DNA of 8,997 nt from CAZTGZ01 sp044339595 (GCA_044339595.1 JBIIVF010000101.1:1-8997); one strand, 5' to 3'; numbered from the stretch's first letter, positions 1 to 7,615 are shown. The notes: generated by a model not told the origin, from the letters alone. Numbers and translations: made by a program.

Positions 1-185
1 TATTAAGAAAAGGAAAAGTAGTTCGGTCGGCGTTCGCCCATCGCTTTATTATCTGCTCAATGGGATAATCTGTTTTCACGCCTCCATAACCTAGCGGATC
101 ACGAAAAGACAAATAAGGCCATTCCACACGCTCAAGCCACATAGTGCAATGATTCATGAACGTACTTCTGTATCAGCAAAATTTA
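1..185. repeat. Dispersed repeat, copy A (direct repeat of 7433-7615)
   Basis: This stretch aligns with 7433-7615 in the same orientation. Over roughly the first 124 positions my hand alignment shows about nine differences, two of them single-base indels; from about 125 to 185 the match is weaker but keeps blocks such as TGCAATGATTCAT. Both copies contain the small palindrome GGCGTTCGCC. The repeat starts at or before the first base of the window, so its left boundary is unknown. It is probably non-coding: copy A has an in-frame stop and an indel where copy B is open. Confidence 0.85.
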
Positions 186-341
186 AAGAAAAATCTAGGT
201 CATCGTACCAGGTTAACCTTTAAGTATAAAAACGGATAATCATTTGTTCCTAATCCGTATAATACACTGTTATTGAATCGAATACTCACGAAACAACCAC
301 TTAAATTTAAAAATGCGTTCAATGGGAGAGCGTTGTGAAGA
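186..341. other. Intergenic stretch with small dyads, no gene seen
   Basis: No plausible reading frame lies here. It holds a 10-bp palindrome AGGTTAACCT (210-219) and an inverted repeat ACGGAT (232-237) / ATCCGT (253-258) with a 15-nt loop. Neither is followed by a T-run on the minus strand, so neither is a convincing terminator for the receptor gene that ends at 342. Confidence 0.5.
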
Positions 342-352
342 TCAAATCTTCA
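336..352 (-). other. Small perfect hairpin over the receptor stop codon
   Basis: TGAAGAT-CAA-ATCTTCA is a perfect 7-3-7 inverted repeat that includes the TGA stop (342-344 on the minus strand) of the receptor gene. It could end or stabilise the transcript, but it is AT-rich and has no U-tract after it, so a Rho-independent terminator is doubtful. Confidence 0.3.
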
Positions 353-2804
353 TAAACACCCTAAAATTCAATCTACGACCGGTGAGGTAATTGGGAACGC
401 CGTAAGTGTTGTTGTTGATGTCTTTAATCCAAATATAGGATATGGTGTTGTTCACTTGCAATAAATTGAACACTTCGAGGGATAACCATAGCGACTCTAT
501 CCATTTGCCTTCTTTTGAATTTTCTTCAATGATGGATTTCGAAAAACCGATATCGACCCTTCTGTAAGGCGGAATGCTGTTGCCTTCGAGATACCTGGCT
601 GTTCCACTTAGATAATAAGGCAATCTGGATCCGAAGATCACATTGAGGTTCATTTTATAAGATGGATTGGATGGCAATTCATCCTGAAACAAAATAGAGA
701 AATTAACTCGTTGATCGGTTGGCCTCCTCAGAAATCCTGATTCTCTTTCTATCCCGGCTTCATCGGTGTACTGTATATTTTCCCTTGTGCTCATCACCGA
801 TAAATTAAACCACGATTCTAATCCTTTGATGAATTCACCATTCACCCGGGTATCAAATCCGGTGGCGTATCCCTTCGCTGAATTGAGGGCATAATATCGG
901 ATGCGGACATTTTCAAGGGTGTACGGCACCAAATCATCCATTTTTTTGAAATACACTTCGGTAATCCATTTAAAGGGCCTGCCCCATGCTTTGAAATTCA
1001 CATCGGTTCCGGTCACAAAATGGATGGATCGCTGCGCCCTCAGGTTATAGTTGATCCTTCCATCAAAATCTCTGAGCTCTCGGTAAAACGGGGGTTGATA
1101 ATAATATCCAAAAGCCGCCATGATTTGTAAATCATTCTTTTTTAGAGAGTCATATTCATTGAAACGATGATTTCTGAGTGAATCATTGTACTTCTTGAAT
1201 GGTTCGAAACTCACCTGAAGCCTCGGACTGATTACCGTTTGCTGATTGATGCTCCAATGGTTGGCGCGCAAGCCGTAATTGGCCCTTAAGCCGGTCGCAT
1301 CATTCAAAAAATGCGTGTTTTGAATGAAGGCCATGGTTCTGAAAGATTCGAGTTTATTGGCTGCATTCACATAACGATCGAATGTAAATCCTTCATTTTG
1401 AGGAATACGATATCCGGCAGAATCATTGTATCGCCATTCTTTCAGCACATCATCGATGGATTCGATTTGTGCTTTGATGCCATATTTCAACGTTCCGTGC
1501 TTATGACTGCTTCTGCCCACCAAAGCAGAACTGCCCATGACTGCATATAAATCGTTGCGGCTATGATTGATGAAATACCCTGATCCCAAACGCAATTTGG
1601 GTTCAGAAAAACTGGCAGATCCGAGGTTGTTCTCCAGTTGATCCAGGAAATAAGCACCTTCTACGGTGATATGCTCTTTTTCTGTGGTGTAGTAAAAGGC
1701 ATTGATCCACTTAAACTCCTGATCGGGTGAAGGTTGATATTTCAGTGTAAGGGCCTGGGTAGCGTTGCTGTATTGCATCAATTCCTGACCACCGAAACCT
1801 ACATACAATCGAATTGCATTGCGGACGGTACCAAAGGAAGTTGATTGTGACTGAGGAGCCAATAAAAAGCGATTGGCAGCGAGGTTATTGAGCCATTCGA
1901 TGGAAAGTTCCTTATTAATACGGTATGAAATCAGCGATTGGACATCAGTGAATCTGGGCTTGTAATCGCCTTGAACATCCAAAGATCCCAGGAAATACTG
2001 ATTGGTGCGATAACGCAACCCGACCATATACGTGAGTCTTCCATTGGCGGATGCATCTTCCACTTGCAATTCTGCACCCAGCAAACTGATGCGCGATCGC
2101 AAGGCAAAATCAACCGGTCGGCGATACTGCACATCCAAAACTGAAGACAATTTATCTCCATATTGAGCTTGCCATCCGCCGGCACTGAACTGCAGGTTTT
2201 GCACCATATCAGGATTTACGAAACTCAGTCCCTCCTGCTGTCCGCTTCGGACCAGAAAGGGTCTGTAAATTTCAACATCATTGACATACACGAGATTCTC
2301 GTCAAAATTTCCGCCCCGCACATTATAGGCACTCGAGAGTTCACCGCCGGCCTGAGAAACACCCAATCCCACCGATTTTAGGATTTGTTCAAACTGCAAC
2401 ACAGGAAATCGTTCTACTTTTCTGGGATCAAGGGTAATCTTCCCGGGAACGACCCTTTCTTTGTCGGGGGTGACTTTGTGGGTTTTTAGTTCAAAAACGT
2501 TATCAAATAAAATATCCCAACGCACATTTTGACCTTCTTCGAGCGTAAAAGTTTTTCTTGAATTCTTGGTGGCATAAGCACAAATCAGGGTAAAAGTCTG
2601 TTGACCTTTAATGTTAATCGAGTAATTCCCTCCGGCGTCGGTATAGGTAAAGAATTTATTATCGGCGGTGTAGATAAAGGCATCTTCCACCGCATTGCCT
2701 CTGATATCTTTCACATTCCCGGATACAGTGATACCGCCTTTCTGGGCCAATGCAAAGCCAACTTGCAAGGCCATATAAAGAAGAATGAAGATTTTTTTGA
2801 CCAC
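342..2804 (-). CDS. TonB-dependent outer-membrane receptor with carboxypeptidase-regulatory-like domain
   Basis: An 820-residue outer-membrane receptor that should import an unidentified substrate using TonB/ExbBD energy. Residues 1-20 form a signal peptide (two lysines, hydrophobic core, likely cleavage after FALA). Residues about 25-100 resemble a CarboxypepD_reg-like beta-sandwich (ITVSGNVKDIRGNAVEDAFI). Residues about 130-230 form the plug, with YNVRGGNFDENLVYVNDVEI at 160-179 and GGWQAQYGDKLSSVLDV at 209-225. The rest, rich in alternating aromatic strands, is the beta-barrel. The start is GTG at 2804; it is the only start that keeps the signal peptide, since the next ATG (codon 11) lies inside the hydrophobic core. 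No SusD-like partner is adjacent, so it is not a typical SusCD pair. It lies 20 nt after rpe on the same strand and may be co-transcribed with recF-DUF721-rpe. The substrate cannot be read from the sequence. Confidence 0.93.
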   Translation of the reverse strand: MVKKIFILLYMALQVGFALAQKGGITVSGNVKDIRGNAVEDAFIYTADNKFFTYTDAGGNYSINIKGQQTFTLICAYATKNSRKTFTLEEGQNVRWDILFDNVFELKTHKVTPDKERVVPGKITLDPRKVERFPVLQFEQILKSVGLGVSQAGGELSSAYNVRGGNFDENLVYVNDVEIYRPFLVRSGQQEGLSFVNPDMVQNLQFSAGGWQAQYGDKLSSVLDVQYRRPVDFALRSRISLLGAELQVEDASANGRLTYMVGLRYRTNQYFLGSLDVQGDYKPRFTDVQSLISYRINKELSIEWLNNLAANRFLLAPQSQSTSFGTVRNAIRLYVGFGGQELMQYSNATQALTLKYQPSPDQEFKWINAFYYTTEKEHITVEGAYFLDQLENNLGSASFSEPKLRLGSGYFINHSRNDLYAVMGSSALVGRSSHKHGTLKYGIKAQIESIDDVLKEWRYNDSAGYRIPQNEGFTFDRYVNAANKLESFRTMAFIQNTHFLNDATGLRANYGLRANHWSINQQTVISPRLQVSFEPFKKYNDSLRNHRFNEYDSLKKNDLQIMAAFGYYYQPPFYRELRDFDGRINYNLRAQRSIHFVTGTDVNFKAWGRPFKWITEVYFKKMDDLVPYTLENVRIRYYALNSAKGYATGFDTRVNGEFIKGLESWFNLSVMSTRENIQYTDEAGIERESGFLRRPTDQRVNFSILFQDELPSNPSYKMNLNVIFGSRLPYYLSGTARYLEGNSIPPYRRVDIGFSKSIIEENSKEGKWIESLWLSLEVFNLLQVNNTISYIWIKDINNNTYGVPNYLTGRRLNFRVFMKI

Positions 2805-2824
2805 GCTCCGGGAATACTTTTGAT

Positions 2825-3475
2825 TTACAACGATTTTAATCGCGCAATGGTATCTTCAGGATTTTCAGATGCGAAAACAGTATTTCCGGCAACCAGCACA
2901 TTGGCACCGGCAGCGATAAGTTCACGGTAATTTTCAAGGGTCACTCCCCCATCCACTTCGATCCATAAATCAGGATTAGAAACCATGGCCATGGCTTTCA
3001 GCTCCTTGATTTTGGCATATGTTTGTTCAATAAATTTCTGTCCGCCGAAGCCCGGATTCACACTCATTATCAACACAAGGTCTAAATCAGGAAGGATGTC
3101 TTTCAGCAAATTCACCGGTGTATGTGGGTTTAACGCTACGCCTGCCTTCATGCCGGCCAATTTGATGGATTGTATGGTTCGATGCAAATGTAAACTTGCC
3201 TCATAATGAACGGTTAACAAGTCGGCACCGGCTTCTTTAAAGGTATCTATGTAACGCTCCGGTTTCTCGATCATTAAATGAACATCCAATGTTTTTTTGG
3301 CGATTTTCCGAATGGCTTTCAACACCGGAAATCCAAATGAAATATTGGGAACAAACATCCCGTCCATCACATCGATGTGAAACCAGTCAGCCTGACTGCT
3401 GTTGATCATTTCAATATCTCTGCCCAAATGGGCAAAATCAGCAGACAAAACAGAAGGTGCAATTAAATGGCTCAT
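2825..3475 (-). CDS. rpe: Ribulose-phosphate 3-epimerase
   Basis: Interconverts D-ribulose 5-phosphate and D-xylulose 5-phosphate in the pentose phosphate pathway; cytosolic. The 216-residue length is normal for this TIM-barrel family. The start IAPSVLSADFAHLG (5-18) is typical. HIDVMDGMFVPN (33-44) supplies metal ligand H33 and catalytic D35, DVHLMI (64-69) supplies H66, and IEVDGGV (172-178) supplies D175, the second acid/base. GFGGQ (142-146) and the glycine-rich VAGNTVF (195-201) fit phosphate binding. The ATG start lies 3 nt after the DUF721 stop, so the two are probably translated from one message. All key residues are present, so the enzyme should be active. Confidence 0.97.
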   Translation of the reverse strand: MSHLIAPSVLSADFAHLGRDIEMINSSQADWFHIDVMDGMFVPNISFGFPVLKAIRKIAKKTLDVHLMIEKPERYIDTFKEAGADLLTVHYEASLHLHRTIQSIKLAGMKAGVALNPHTPVNLLKDILPDLDLVLIMSVNPGFGGQKFIEQTYAKIKELKAMAMVSNPDLWIEVDGGVTLENYRELIAAGANVLVAGNTVFASENPEDTIARLKSL

Positions 3476-3478
3476 ATT

Positions 3479-3763
3479 TTATTTTACTATCAAATCATGA
3501 ATAAACCGGCTCCCCAGTTCATTGTTAATTCTTTCGATAATGACATCCTTATGATAAAGAATTTCCTGTTTCAGGGGTGCTGAATTCAGCCAGATATGCA
3601 AAGTGTGGTTAAACACGCTCAGCTTTTCGGTTCTTCGGGCGATGACCCCACCGGCAATTTTTTCCCATTCAGCACGAAGCCTGGTTTCATCCGCTTTATC
3701 CTGCAAATTGTAGGATTGCATGAGTTCATTCAGCACTTGTTTGATGGGTTTTTCCTGATTCAT
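3479..3763 (-). CDS. DUF721 protein, DciA-like candidate helicase loader
   Basis: A small DUF721 protein, the family that includes DciA, which assists loading of the replicative helicase DnaB in bacteria lacking DnaC/DnaI. The family pattern is visible: an N-terminal helix (IKQVLNELMQSYNLQDKADE), the W-E-K-I core in RAEWEKIAGGVIARRTEKL, then a beta-rich part with HTLHIWLNSAPLKQEILYHK and the final ELGSRFIHDLIVK. I chose the ATG at 3763 (94 residues, MNQEKPIKQV...) because it matches the usual family start; a TTG at 3778 would add five residues. It overlaps the end of recF by 38 nt in a different frame and runs directly into rpe. Adjacency to recF is recurrent in bacteria and supports a replication or repair role. 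The DciA function is inferred from the family. Confidence 0.85.
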   Translation of the reverse strand: MNQEKPIKQVLNELMQSYNLQDKADETRLRAEWEKIAGGVIARRTEKLSVFNHTLHIWLNSAPLKQEILYHKDVIIERINNELGSRFIHDLIVK

Positions 3764-4868
3764 GAAAAGTTTCGTCAATATTAAAGAATTTTTTTTCTAC
3801 TCCGATGGTTTGAACGTAATCGTGCAACCTGTAGGTATGCGCATCGGTCACAAACCATTGACCCTGATGATTTTCTTCTATCCATGTCAGTAAATTTTTG
3901 AGGCGCACTTCGTCGATCTTTTCAAAAATATCATCCAACAATAAAATTGGAGATTGTTTTTTGAATGTTTTCAACCAACAAAGGGCGGCCAATTTCATTG
4001 AAATGATCCACGATTTCACCTGACCCTGTGATCCGTACTTTCTAACATCCAGTCCATCACCGAGGGTCATCACCAATTCATCTTTATGGATGCCGGCCGA
4101 TGTTCTGCACAATACCCGGTCTTTGGAAACATTCATGGCCATGAGTTCAGCGAAACTATGTTCATGAAGTTGCGAATCATAAAGCAGGTTGATGTGGTCG
4201 CGGTCATTCGATATTTTTTGATAAATATCTTCTGCCACCGGTGCCATCCATTCCACAAAAGCCTTTCTTACTGTATAAATTTCCTGTGCAGGAATCGCCA
4301 ATTGATTATTATACGTATCGATGAGTTCAGCATTAAAGATACCCGATTCATCCATTTTCTTTAACGCATGGTTGCGCTGTTCCAATATCTTTTGATATCG
4401 GTTCAGGGCTAACAAATACGATGGATTGTGCTGACAAATGATACGGTCCATAAAACTCCTTCGATTTTCACTTCCCCCCACAATAATCGCAATGTCATCC
4501 GGGGTAATCATCACCGCGCTGAATCGTCCGATATAATCCGAAAGACGCTTGCACAAGGAACCATCCGTTTTAATCTGTTTACTTCCGGTTAAAGGAATGG
4601 CCACAGAAATATCCGTTTTTAGGTCATCCTCCATAAACACTCCTGAAATATGAGCAGCCACCGCATCCGTCATGATGCTCATCCGATCGTTAAAATTAAA
4701 ATAGCTTTTGCCGGTTACGAGATAATGGATGGCATCAAACAAGTTGGTTTTGCCCTTTCCATTGAGCCCGGATATCCCATTAAAAGCCGGAGAAAATTCG
4801 CATGTCACGCGCTCATGATTTTTAAATCCCTGCAATTTGAGGGAATACAAGAATAAAGAGTCAGACAT
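3726..4868 (-). CDS. recF: DNA replication and repair protein RecF
   Basis: RecF is an ABC/SMC-like ATPase that, with RecO and RecR, loads RecA at single-strand gaps and stalled forks. The 380-residue length is typical. LYSLKLQGFKNHE (7-19) is the usual N-terminus. Walker A is GLNGKGKT (34-41), followed by NLFDAIHYL. The ABC signature is KYGSQGQVKS (277-286), and Walker B with its D-loop is ILLLDDIFEKID (308-319), with D312 and D313. The motif TPDDIAIIVGG (122-132) is also family-typical. It heads the minus-strand gene set and its 3' end overlaps DUF721. The start ATG at 4868 lies 42 nt from the divergent pdhA frame; I see no convincing -33/-7 pair for recF in that spacer. Confidence 0.96.
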   Translation of the reverse strand: MSDSLFLYSLKLQGFKNHERVTCEFSPAFNGISGLNGKGKTNLFDAIHYLVTGKSYFNFNDRMSIMTDAVAAHISGVFMEDDLKTDISVAIPLTGSKQIKTDGSLCKRLSDYIGRFSAVMITPDDIAIIVGGSENRRSFMDRIICQHNPSYLLALNRYQKILEQRNHALKKMDESGIFNAELIDTYNNQLAIPAQEIYTVRKAFVEWMAPVAEDIYQKISNDRDHINLLYDSQLHEHSFAELMAMNVSKDRVLCRTSAGIHKDELVMTLGDGLDVRKYGSQGQVKSWIISMKLAALCWLKTFKKQSPILLLDDIFEKIDEVRLKNLLTWIEENHQGQWFVTDAHTYRLHDYVQTIGVEKKFFNIDETFHESGKTHQTSAE

Positions 4869-4894
4869 GAATGGTGTTTGTAATGATGATATAT

Positions 4895-4902
4895 TATTTT
4901 TG
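4895..4902 (+). promoter_or_regulatory. Candidate Bacteroidota -7 box for pdhA
   Basis: TATTTTTG matches the TAnnTTTG -7 consensus of the Bacteroidota primary sigma factor. The only TTTG upstream (4877-4880) is 14 nt away, shorter than the usual spacing of about 19-21 nt, so the -33 part is weak. Transcription would start near 4907-4910, leaving almost no leader before the ATG at 4911 and about 15 nt before the ATG at 4923. Confidence 0.5.
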
Positions 4903-4910
4903 CGACCTCA

Positions 4911-5915
4911 ATGACAGAGCACATGGCAAAAATAAAGTATAGCAAAGAGACTTACACGCAATGGTTTGACCAAATGTTGTTGATCAGAAGGTTCGAAGAG
5001 AAATCTGCACAGCTTTATGGTCAGCAAAAAATCCGTGGATTTTGTCATTTATATATAGGTCAGGAAGCACTGGTTGCCGGTGCCATGTCTGTTCTCACCA
5101 AAGACGACAGTATGATTACAGCCTATCGCGATCACGGACATGCCCTGGCATGTGGCATTTCAGCCAATGCGGTGATGGCAGAACTATATGGCAAAGCGAC
5201 AGGCTGCAGCAAGGGAAAAGGTGGCAGCATGCACATGTTTTCAAAGGAGCATAACTTTTTTGGCGGTCATGGCATCGTAGGTGGACAAATTCCATTGGGT
5301 GCAGGCATTGCTTTTGCTGAAAAATACAACGGAACCCAGAATGTATGTGTTTGCTACATGGGCGACGGAGCGGTAAGACAAGGTGCATTGCACGAGACTT
5401 TTAACATGGCGATGCTCTGGAAATTACCGGTCATCTTTATTTGTGAAAACAACCATTATGCCATGGGAACCTCCGTGGCACGTACCACCAATATGCTCGA
5501 TATTTATAAAATTGGTCTCGCTTATGATATGCCTTCTGCGCAAATAGACGGCATGTCTTGCGAAACGGTTCATGATGCTATGGAAGAAGCCGTTGCCAGA
5601 GCCCGAAACGGAGAAGGCCCTACATTTTTGGAAATGAGAACATATCGCTACCGCGGACATTCCATGTCAGATCCGGCAAAATATCGCACCAAAGAAGAAG
5701 TAGAAGCCTATAAACTTCAAGATCCATTGGAAAAGGTGAGACAAACCTTGTTAGATCAAGGCTGGTATACTGAAAGTGAACTCGAAGCTTGGGAAGAACG
5801 CATCATGAAAGTGGTGTTAGAATCCGTTGAATTCGCAGAGAATTCGCCTTATCCGGATGAAAGTGAATTGTACACCGATGTGTATACCGATAGTTATCCA
5901 TTCATCATGGAATAA
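4911..5915 (+). CDS. pdhA: Pyruvate dehydrogenase E1 component, alpha subunit
   Basis: Alpha subunit of the thiamine-diphosphate-dependent E1 that decarboxylates pyruvate and passes the acetyl group to E2. The thiamine-diphosphate motif GDG-X26-NN is complete (GDG 151-153, NN 180-181), preceded by GGHGIVGGQIPLGAGIAFAE. The conserved loop RYRGHSMSDPAKYRT follows at about residue 246, and PYPDESELYTDVY closes the protein in family style. The RRFEEKSAQLYGQQKIRGF start region and absence of branched-chain features favour pyruvate over 2-oxo-isovalerate dehydrogenase. The frame opens at ATG 4911, but ATG 4923 (MAKIKYSKETY) is equally plausible and better if the box at 4895-4902 sets the transcript start; neither has a clear Shine-Dalgarno. 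The E1 beta gene is not in this window, so the partner subunit is encoded elsewhere. Confidence 0.94.
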   Translation: MTEHMAKIKYSKETYTQWFDQMLLIRRFEEKSAQLYGQQKIRGFCHLYIGQEALVAGAMSVLTKDDSMITAYRDHGHALACGISANAVMAELYGKATGCSKGKGGSMHMFSKEHNFFGGHGIVGGQIPLGAGIAFAEKYNGTQNVCVCYMGDGAVRQGALHETFNMAMLWKLPVIFICENNHYAMGTSVARTTNMLDIYKIGLAYDMPSAQIDGMSCETVHDAMEEAVARARNGEGPTFLEMRTYRYRGHSMSDPAKYRTKEEVEAYKLQDPLEKVRQTLLDQGWYTESELEAWEERIMKVVLESVEFAENSPYPDESELYTDVYTDSYPFIME

Positions 5916-5917
5916 AC

Positions 5918-5925
5918 TAAGTTTG
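5918..5925 (+). promoter_or_regulatory. Possible -7 box upstream of the TPR gene
   Basis: TAAGTTTG fits TAnnTTTG and lies just after the pdhA stop, 45 nt before the TPR start. No TTTG is visible at the expected -33 distance, so this may be chance; the TPR-ribH pair could instead be read through from pdhA, since no terminator is seen in the 54-nt gap. Confidence 0.25.
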
Positions 5926-5969
5926 CTTGATCCTATTAAAGACATTATTATTGCAAAAATTTTTTTTAC

Positions 5970-6632
5970 ATGAGTACAGATCTCAATAACACACAAAAAA
6001 CATCCTTTCTTGATTTTATTGCCAACAATAAAAAAGCAGTTCAGATTGCTGTAGGCGCCATTGCCGTGTTGGTAGCAGGATATATTTACTATACCCGCTT
6101 TCATCTTCCTGCCCAGGAGGAAGAAGCCAGTGCAGCTTTGTTCATGACACAGCGCTACTTTGAAATGGATTCTATGAATTTTGTGCTCAACGGTGATGGT
6201 AAAAATCCGGGTGCCATTGACATTGCAGATGAATATGGCAGCACCAAGTCAGGAAATTTGGCCAAGTATTATGCCGGACGCGCTTACCTTGCCAAAGGAG
6301 AATATGAAAATTCCCTCACTTATTTGAAAAAAGCCAAATTTGACGATGAGATGCTGGCTCCTTTGACCAAGATTTTGATAGGTGATTGTTATGTACAGCT
6401 TCAGCAATATGAAGATGCAGCCTCTGCTTTCATGAAAGCAGCCACCATGAGAAAGAACAACTTCAGTTCTCCGCTCGCCTTGATGAAAGCCGGTCGTGTT
6501 TATGAGAAACTCGACAACTGGGAAGAAGCCCTGAAAGCCTACCAATTGCTCAAAAAGGAGTACAAAGACACCGAATACGGTATCAATATCGATAAATACA
6601 TCTATAGGGCACAAGCCAAAACTGAAGCCTGA
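5970..6632 (+). CDS. Membrane-anchored tetratricopeptide repeat protein (YfgM-like architecture)
   Basis: A 220-residue protein with a short polar N-terminus, one transmembrane helix at about residues 23-41 (AVQIAVGAIAVLVAGYIYY) and an extracytoplasmic domain of TPR-type helix pairs. Repeats can be seen at about 97-125 (YYAGRAYLAKGEYENSLTYL), 133-162 (LIGDCYVQLQQYEDAASAFM) and 169-202 (LMKAGRVYEKLDNWEEALKA). This layout resembles YfgM-type proteins that bind partners at the inner membrane, but no enzymatic motif is present and the partner is unknown. The ATG at 5970 follows a T-rich leader without a Shine-Dalgarno. It ends 4 nt before ribH, so the two are probably translated together. From memory, a TPR gene next to ribH and recF recurs in Bacteroidota. 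Confidence 0.85.
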   Translation: MSTDLNNTQKTSFLDFIANNKKAVQIAVGAIAVLVAGYIYYTRFHLPAQEEEASAALFMTQRYFEMDSMNFVLNGDGKNPGAIDIADEYGSTKSGNLAKYYAGRAYLAKGEYENSLTYLKKAKFDDEMLAPLTKILIGDCYVQLQQYEDAASAFMKAATMRKNNFSSPLALMKAGRVYEKLDNWEEALKAYQLLKKEYKDTEYGINIDKYIYRAQAKTEA

Positions 6633-6636
6633 TTCT

Positions 6637-7119
6637 TTGGCTACCCATCTTAAAAACCTCAATCAATTTGAAGGGGCATTGCCTGATGGCAGTGCTTATT
6701 ATGTGGCCATCGTGGTTTCATCGTGGAACAGGGAGGTAACCGACAAACTATTGGATGGCGCTTTAGAAGCGTTACAGGCAGCCTCTGTTCACGCTGATAA
6801 CATTCGAGTAGCCCAAGTACCCGGCACTTATGAATTGGCCCTGGGGGCTCAATTTTTCGCAGACCTTCATTATGATGCCGTGATTTGTCTGGGATGTGTG
6901 ATTCAGGGTGAAACACGCCATTTCGATTTTATTTGTCATGCCGCTGCTCAAGGTATAATGAATATAGGTTTAACCCATGACAAGCCGGTGATCTTCGGGG
7001 TACTGACTACTGACAATCAAGAACAGGCGCTGGACCGCGCGGGTGGAAAGCATGGTAATAAGGGGTATGAAGCGGGTGTTACCGCGCTTCAGATGATTGC
7101 GTTGAAGAAATCGGTTTAA
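6637..7119 (+). CDS. ribH: 6,7-dimethyl-8-ribityllumazine synthase
   Basis: Condenses 5-amino-6-ribitylaminouracil with 3,4-dihydroxy-2-butanone 4-phosphate to the lumazine precursor of riboflavin; family members assemble into pentamers or capsids. At 160 residues it has normal length. Visible motifs are AIVVSSWNREVT (24-35) with substrate-stacking W30, VPGTYELALGAQ (61-72), LGCVIQGETRHFDFI (85-99) with catalytic H95, and DRAGGKHGNKGYEA (133-146). The start must be TTG at 6637: no in-frame ATG precedes the conserved core, and the LATHLKNL start agrees with the MAT-type start of relatives. There are 4 nt between the TPR stop and this start and no clear Shine-Dalgarno, which suggests translational coupling. 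No FMN riboswitch is seen upstream, and no other riboflavin gene is in the window. Confidence 0.95.
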   Translation: MATHLKNLNQFEGALPDGSAYYVAIVVSSWNREVTDKLLDGALEALQAASVHADNIRVAQVPGTYELALGAQFFADLHYDAVICLGCVIQGETRHFDFICHAAAQGIMNIGLTHDKPVIFGVLTTDNQEQALDRAGGKHGNKGYEAGVTALQMIALKKSV

Positions 7120-7432
7120 GAATTATGATTATCCGCTTTTTTATCTAACTGAACCTGAATCTTCTTGTTTTACTAATTCTGCGGCATTTACTTAATCAAA
7201 ATGGTTGACTTTATTGAATAATATGGTTTCCAGGGCTTTGCCCAAACATGGTATCTGCAATGAACGTATTCACGCTAGCCCCACTGACTTTTTTTGCTTG
7301 ATCAAAAAAAGTCAGCAAAAAAAATCAAGGCTGTATTTCTCTTTTCTATCCGCTAAGGCCATTTCGGCGAATGCCACGATGGGAGCCACTTTTTATATTT
7401 ATTGGGGTTACCTAAGTTCGGTTGTCATTCGA
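7120..7432. other. Non-coding stretch after ribH
   Basis: Open frames here have poor composition and no recognisable motif. There is no clear Rho-independent terminator directly after ribH. The notable content is the perfect inverted repeat at 7284-7315 and an imperfect stem GGC(C)ATT...AATGCC at about 7358-7376. Because copy A of the downstream repeat is cut by the window edge, part of this stretch may belong to the same dispersed element. Confidence 0.5.
7284..7315. repeat. Perfect 13-bp inverted repeat with 6-nt loop
   Basis: CTGACTTTTTTTG (7284-7296), loop CTTGAT, then CAAAAAAAGTCAG (7303-7315), an exact reverse complement. It is followed by a second A-run and ATCAAG (about 7317-7330), which could pair with the loop CTTGAT, so two alternative folds exist. 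On the plus strand an A-tract follows rather than a T-tract, so it is not a classical terminator for ribH. Confidence 0.8.
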
Positions 7433-7615
7433 TATTAAGAAAAGGAAAAGTAGTTCGGCCGGCGTTCGCCCATCGCTTTCTTATCTGCTCAATGGGATAA
7501 TTAATTTTCACGCCTCCATAACCAAGCGGAGAACGAAAAGACAAATAAGGCCATTTCCCTCCCACAGGCCGGATACTGCAATGATTCATATGTGTACTTC
7601 GGCATCAGAAAAATC
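7433..7615. repeat. Dispersed repeat, copy B (direct repeat of 1-185)
   Basis: Same orientation as copy A and closely similar over its first ~124 bp, then weaker to about 7615. Between the copies lie all seven core genes. Copy B has an open frame through the element (about 7422-7637), but copy A carries a stop and indels in the matching frame, so conservation looks nucleotide-level, not protein-level. The left boundary cannot be set because copy A begins at the window edge. Confidence 0.85.

Noticed and set aside
6580..6640. FMN riboswitch controlling ribH
   Set aside because: ribH starts 4 nt after the TPR gene, leaving no room for an aptamer, and none of the conserved RFN-element stems is visible upstream of the TPR gene.
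7284..7315. Rho-independent terminator of ribH
   Set aside because: The stem is A/T-dominated, lies 165 nt after the stop, and is followed by an A-tract rather than a T-tract on the plus strand.
1..7615. Composite transposon bounded by the direct repeats
   Set aside because: The ends encode no transposase, and the enclosed genes are core functions; two independent insertions of a dispersed repeat explain it better.
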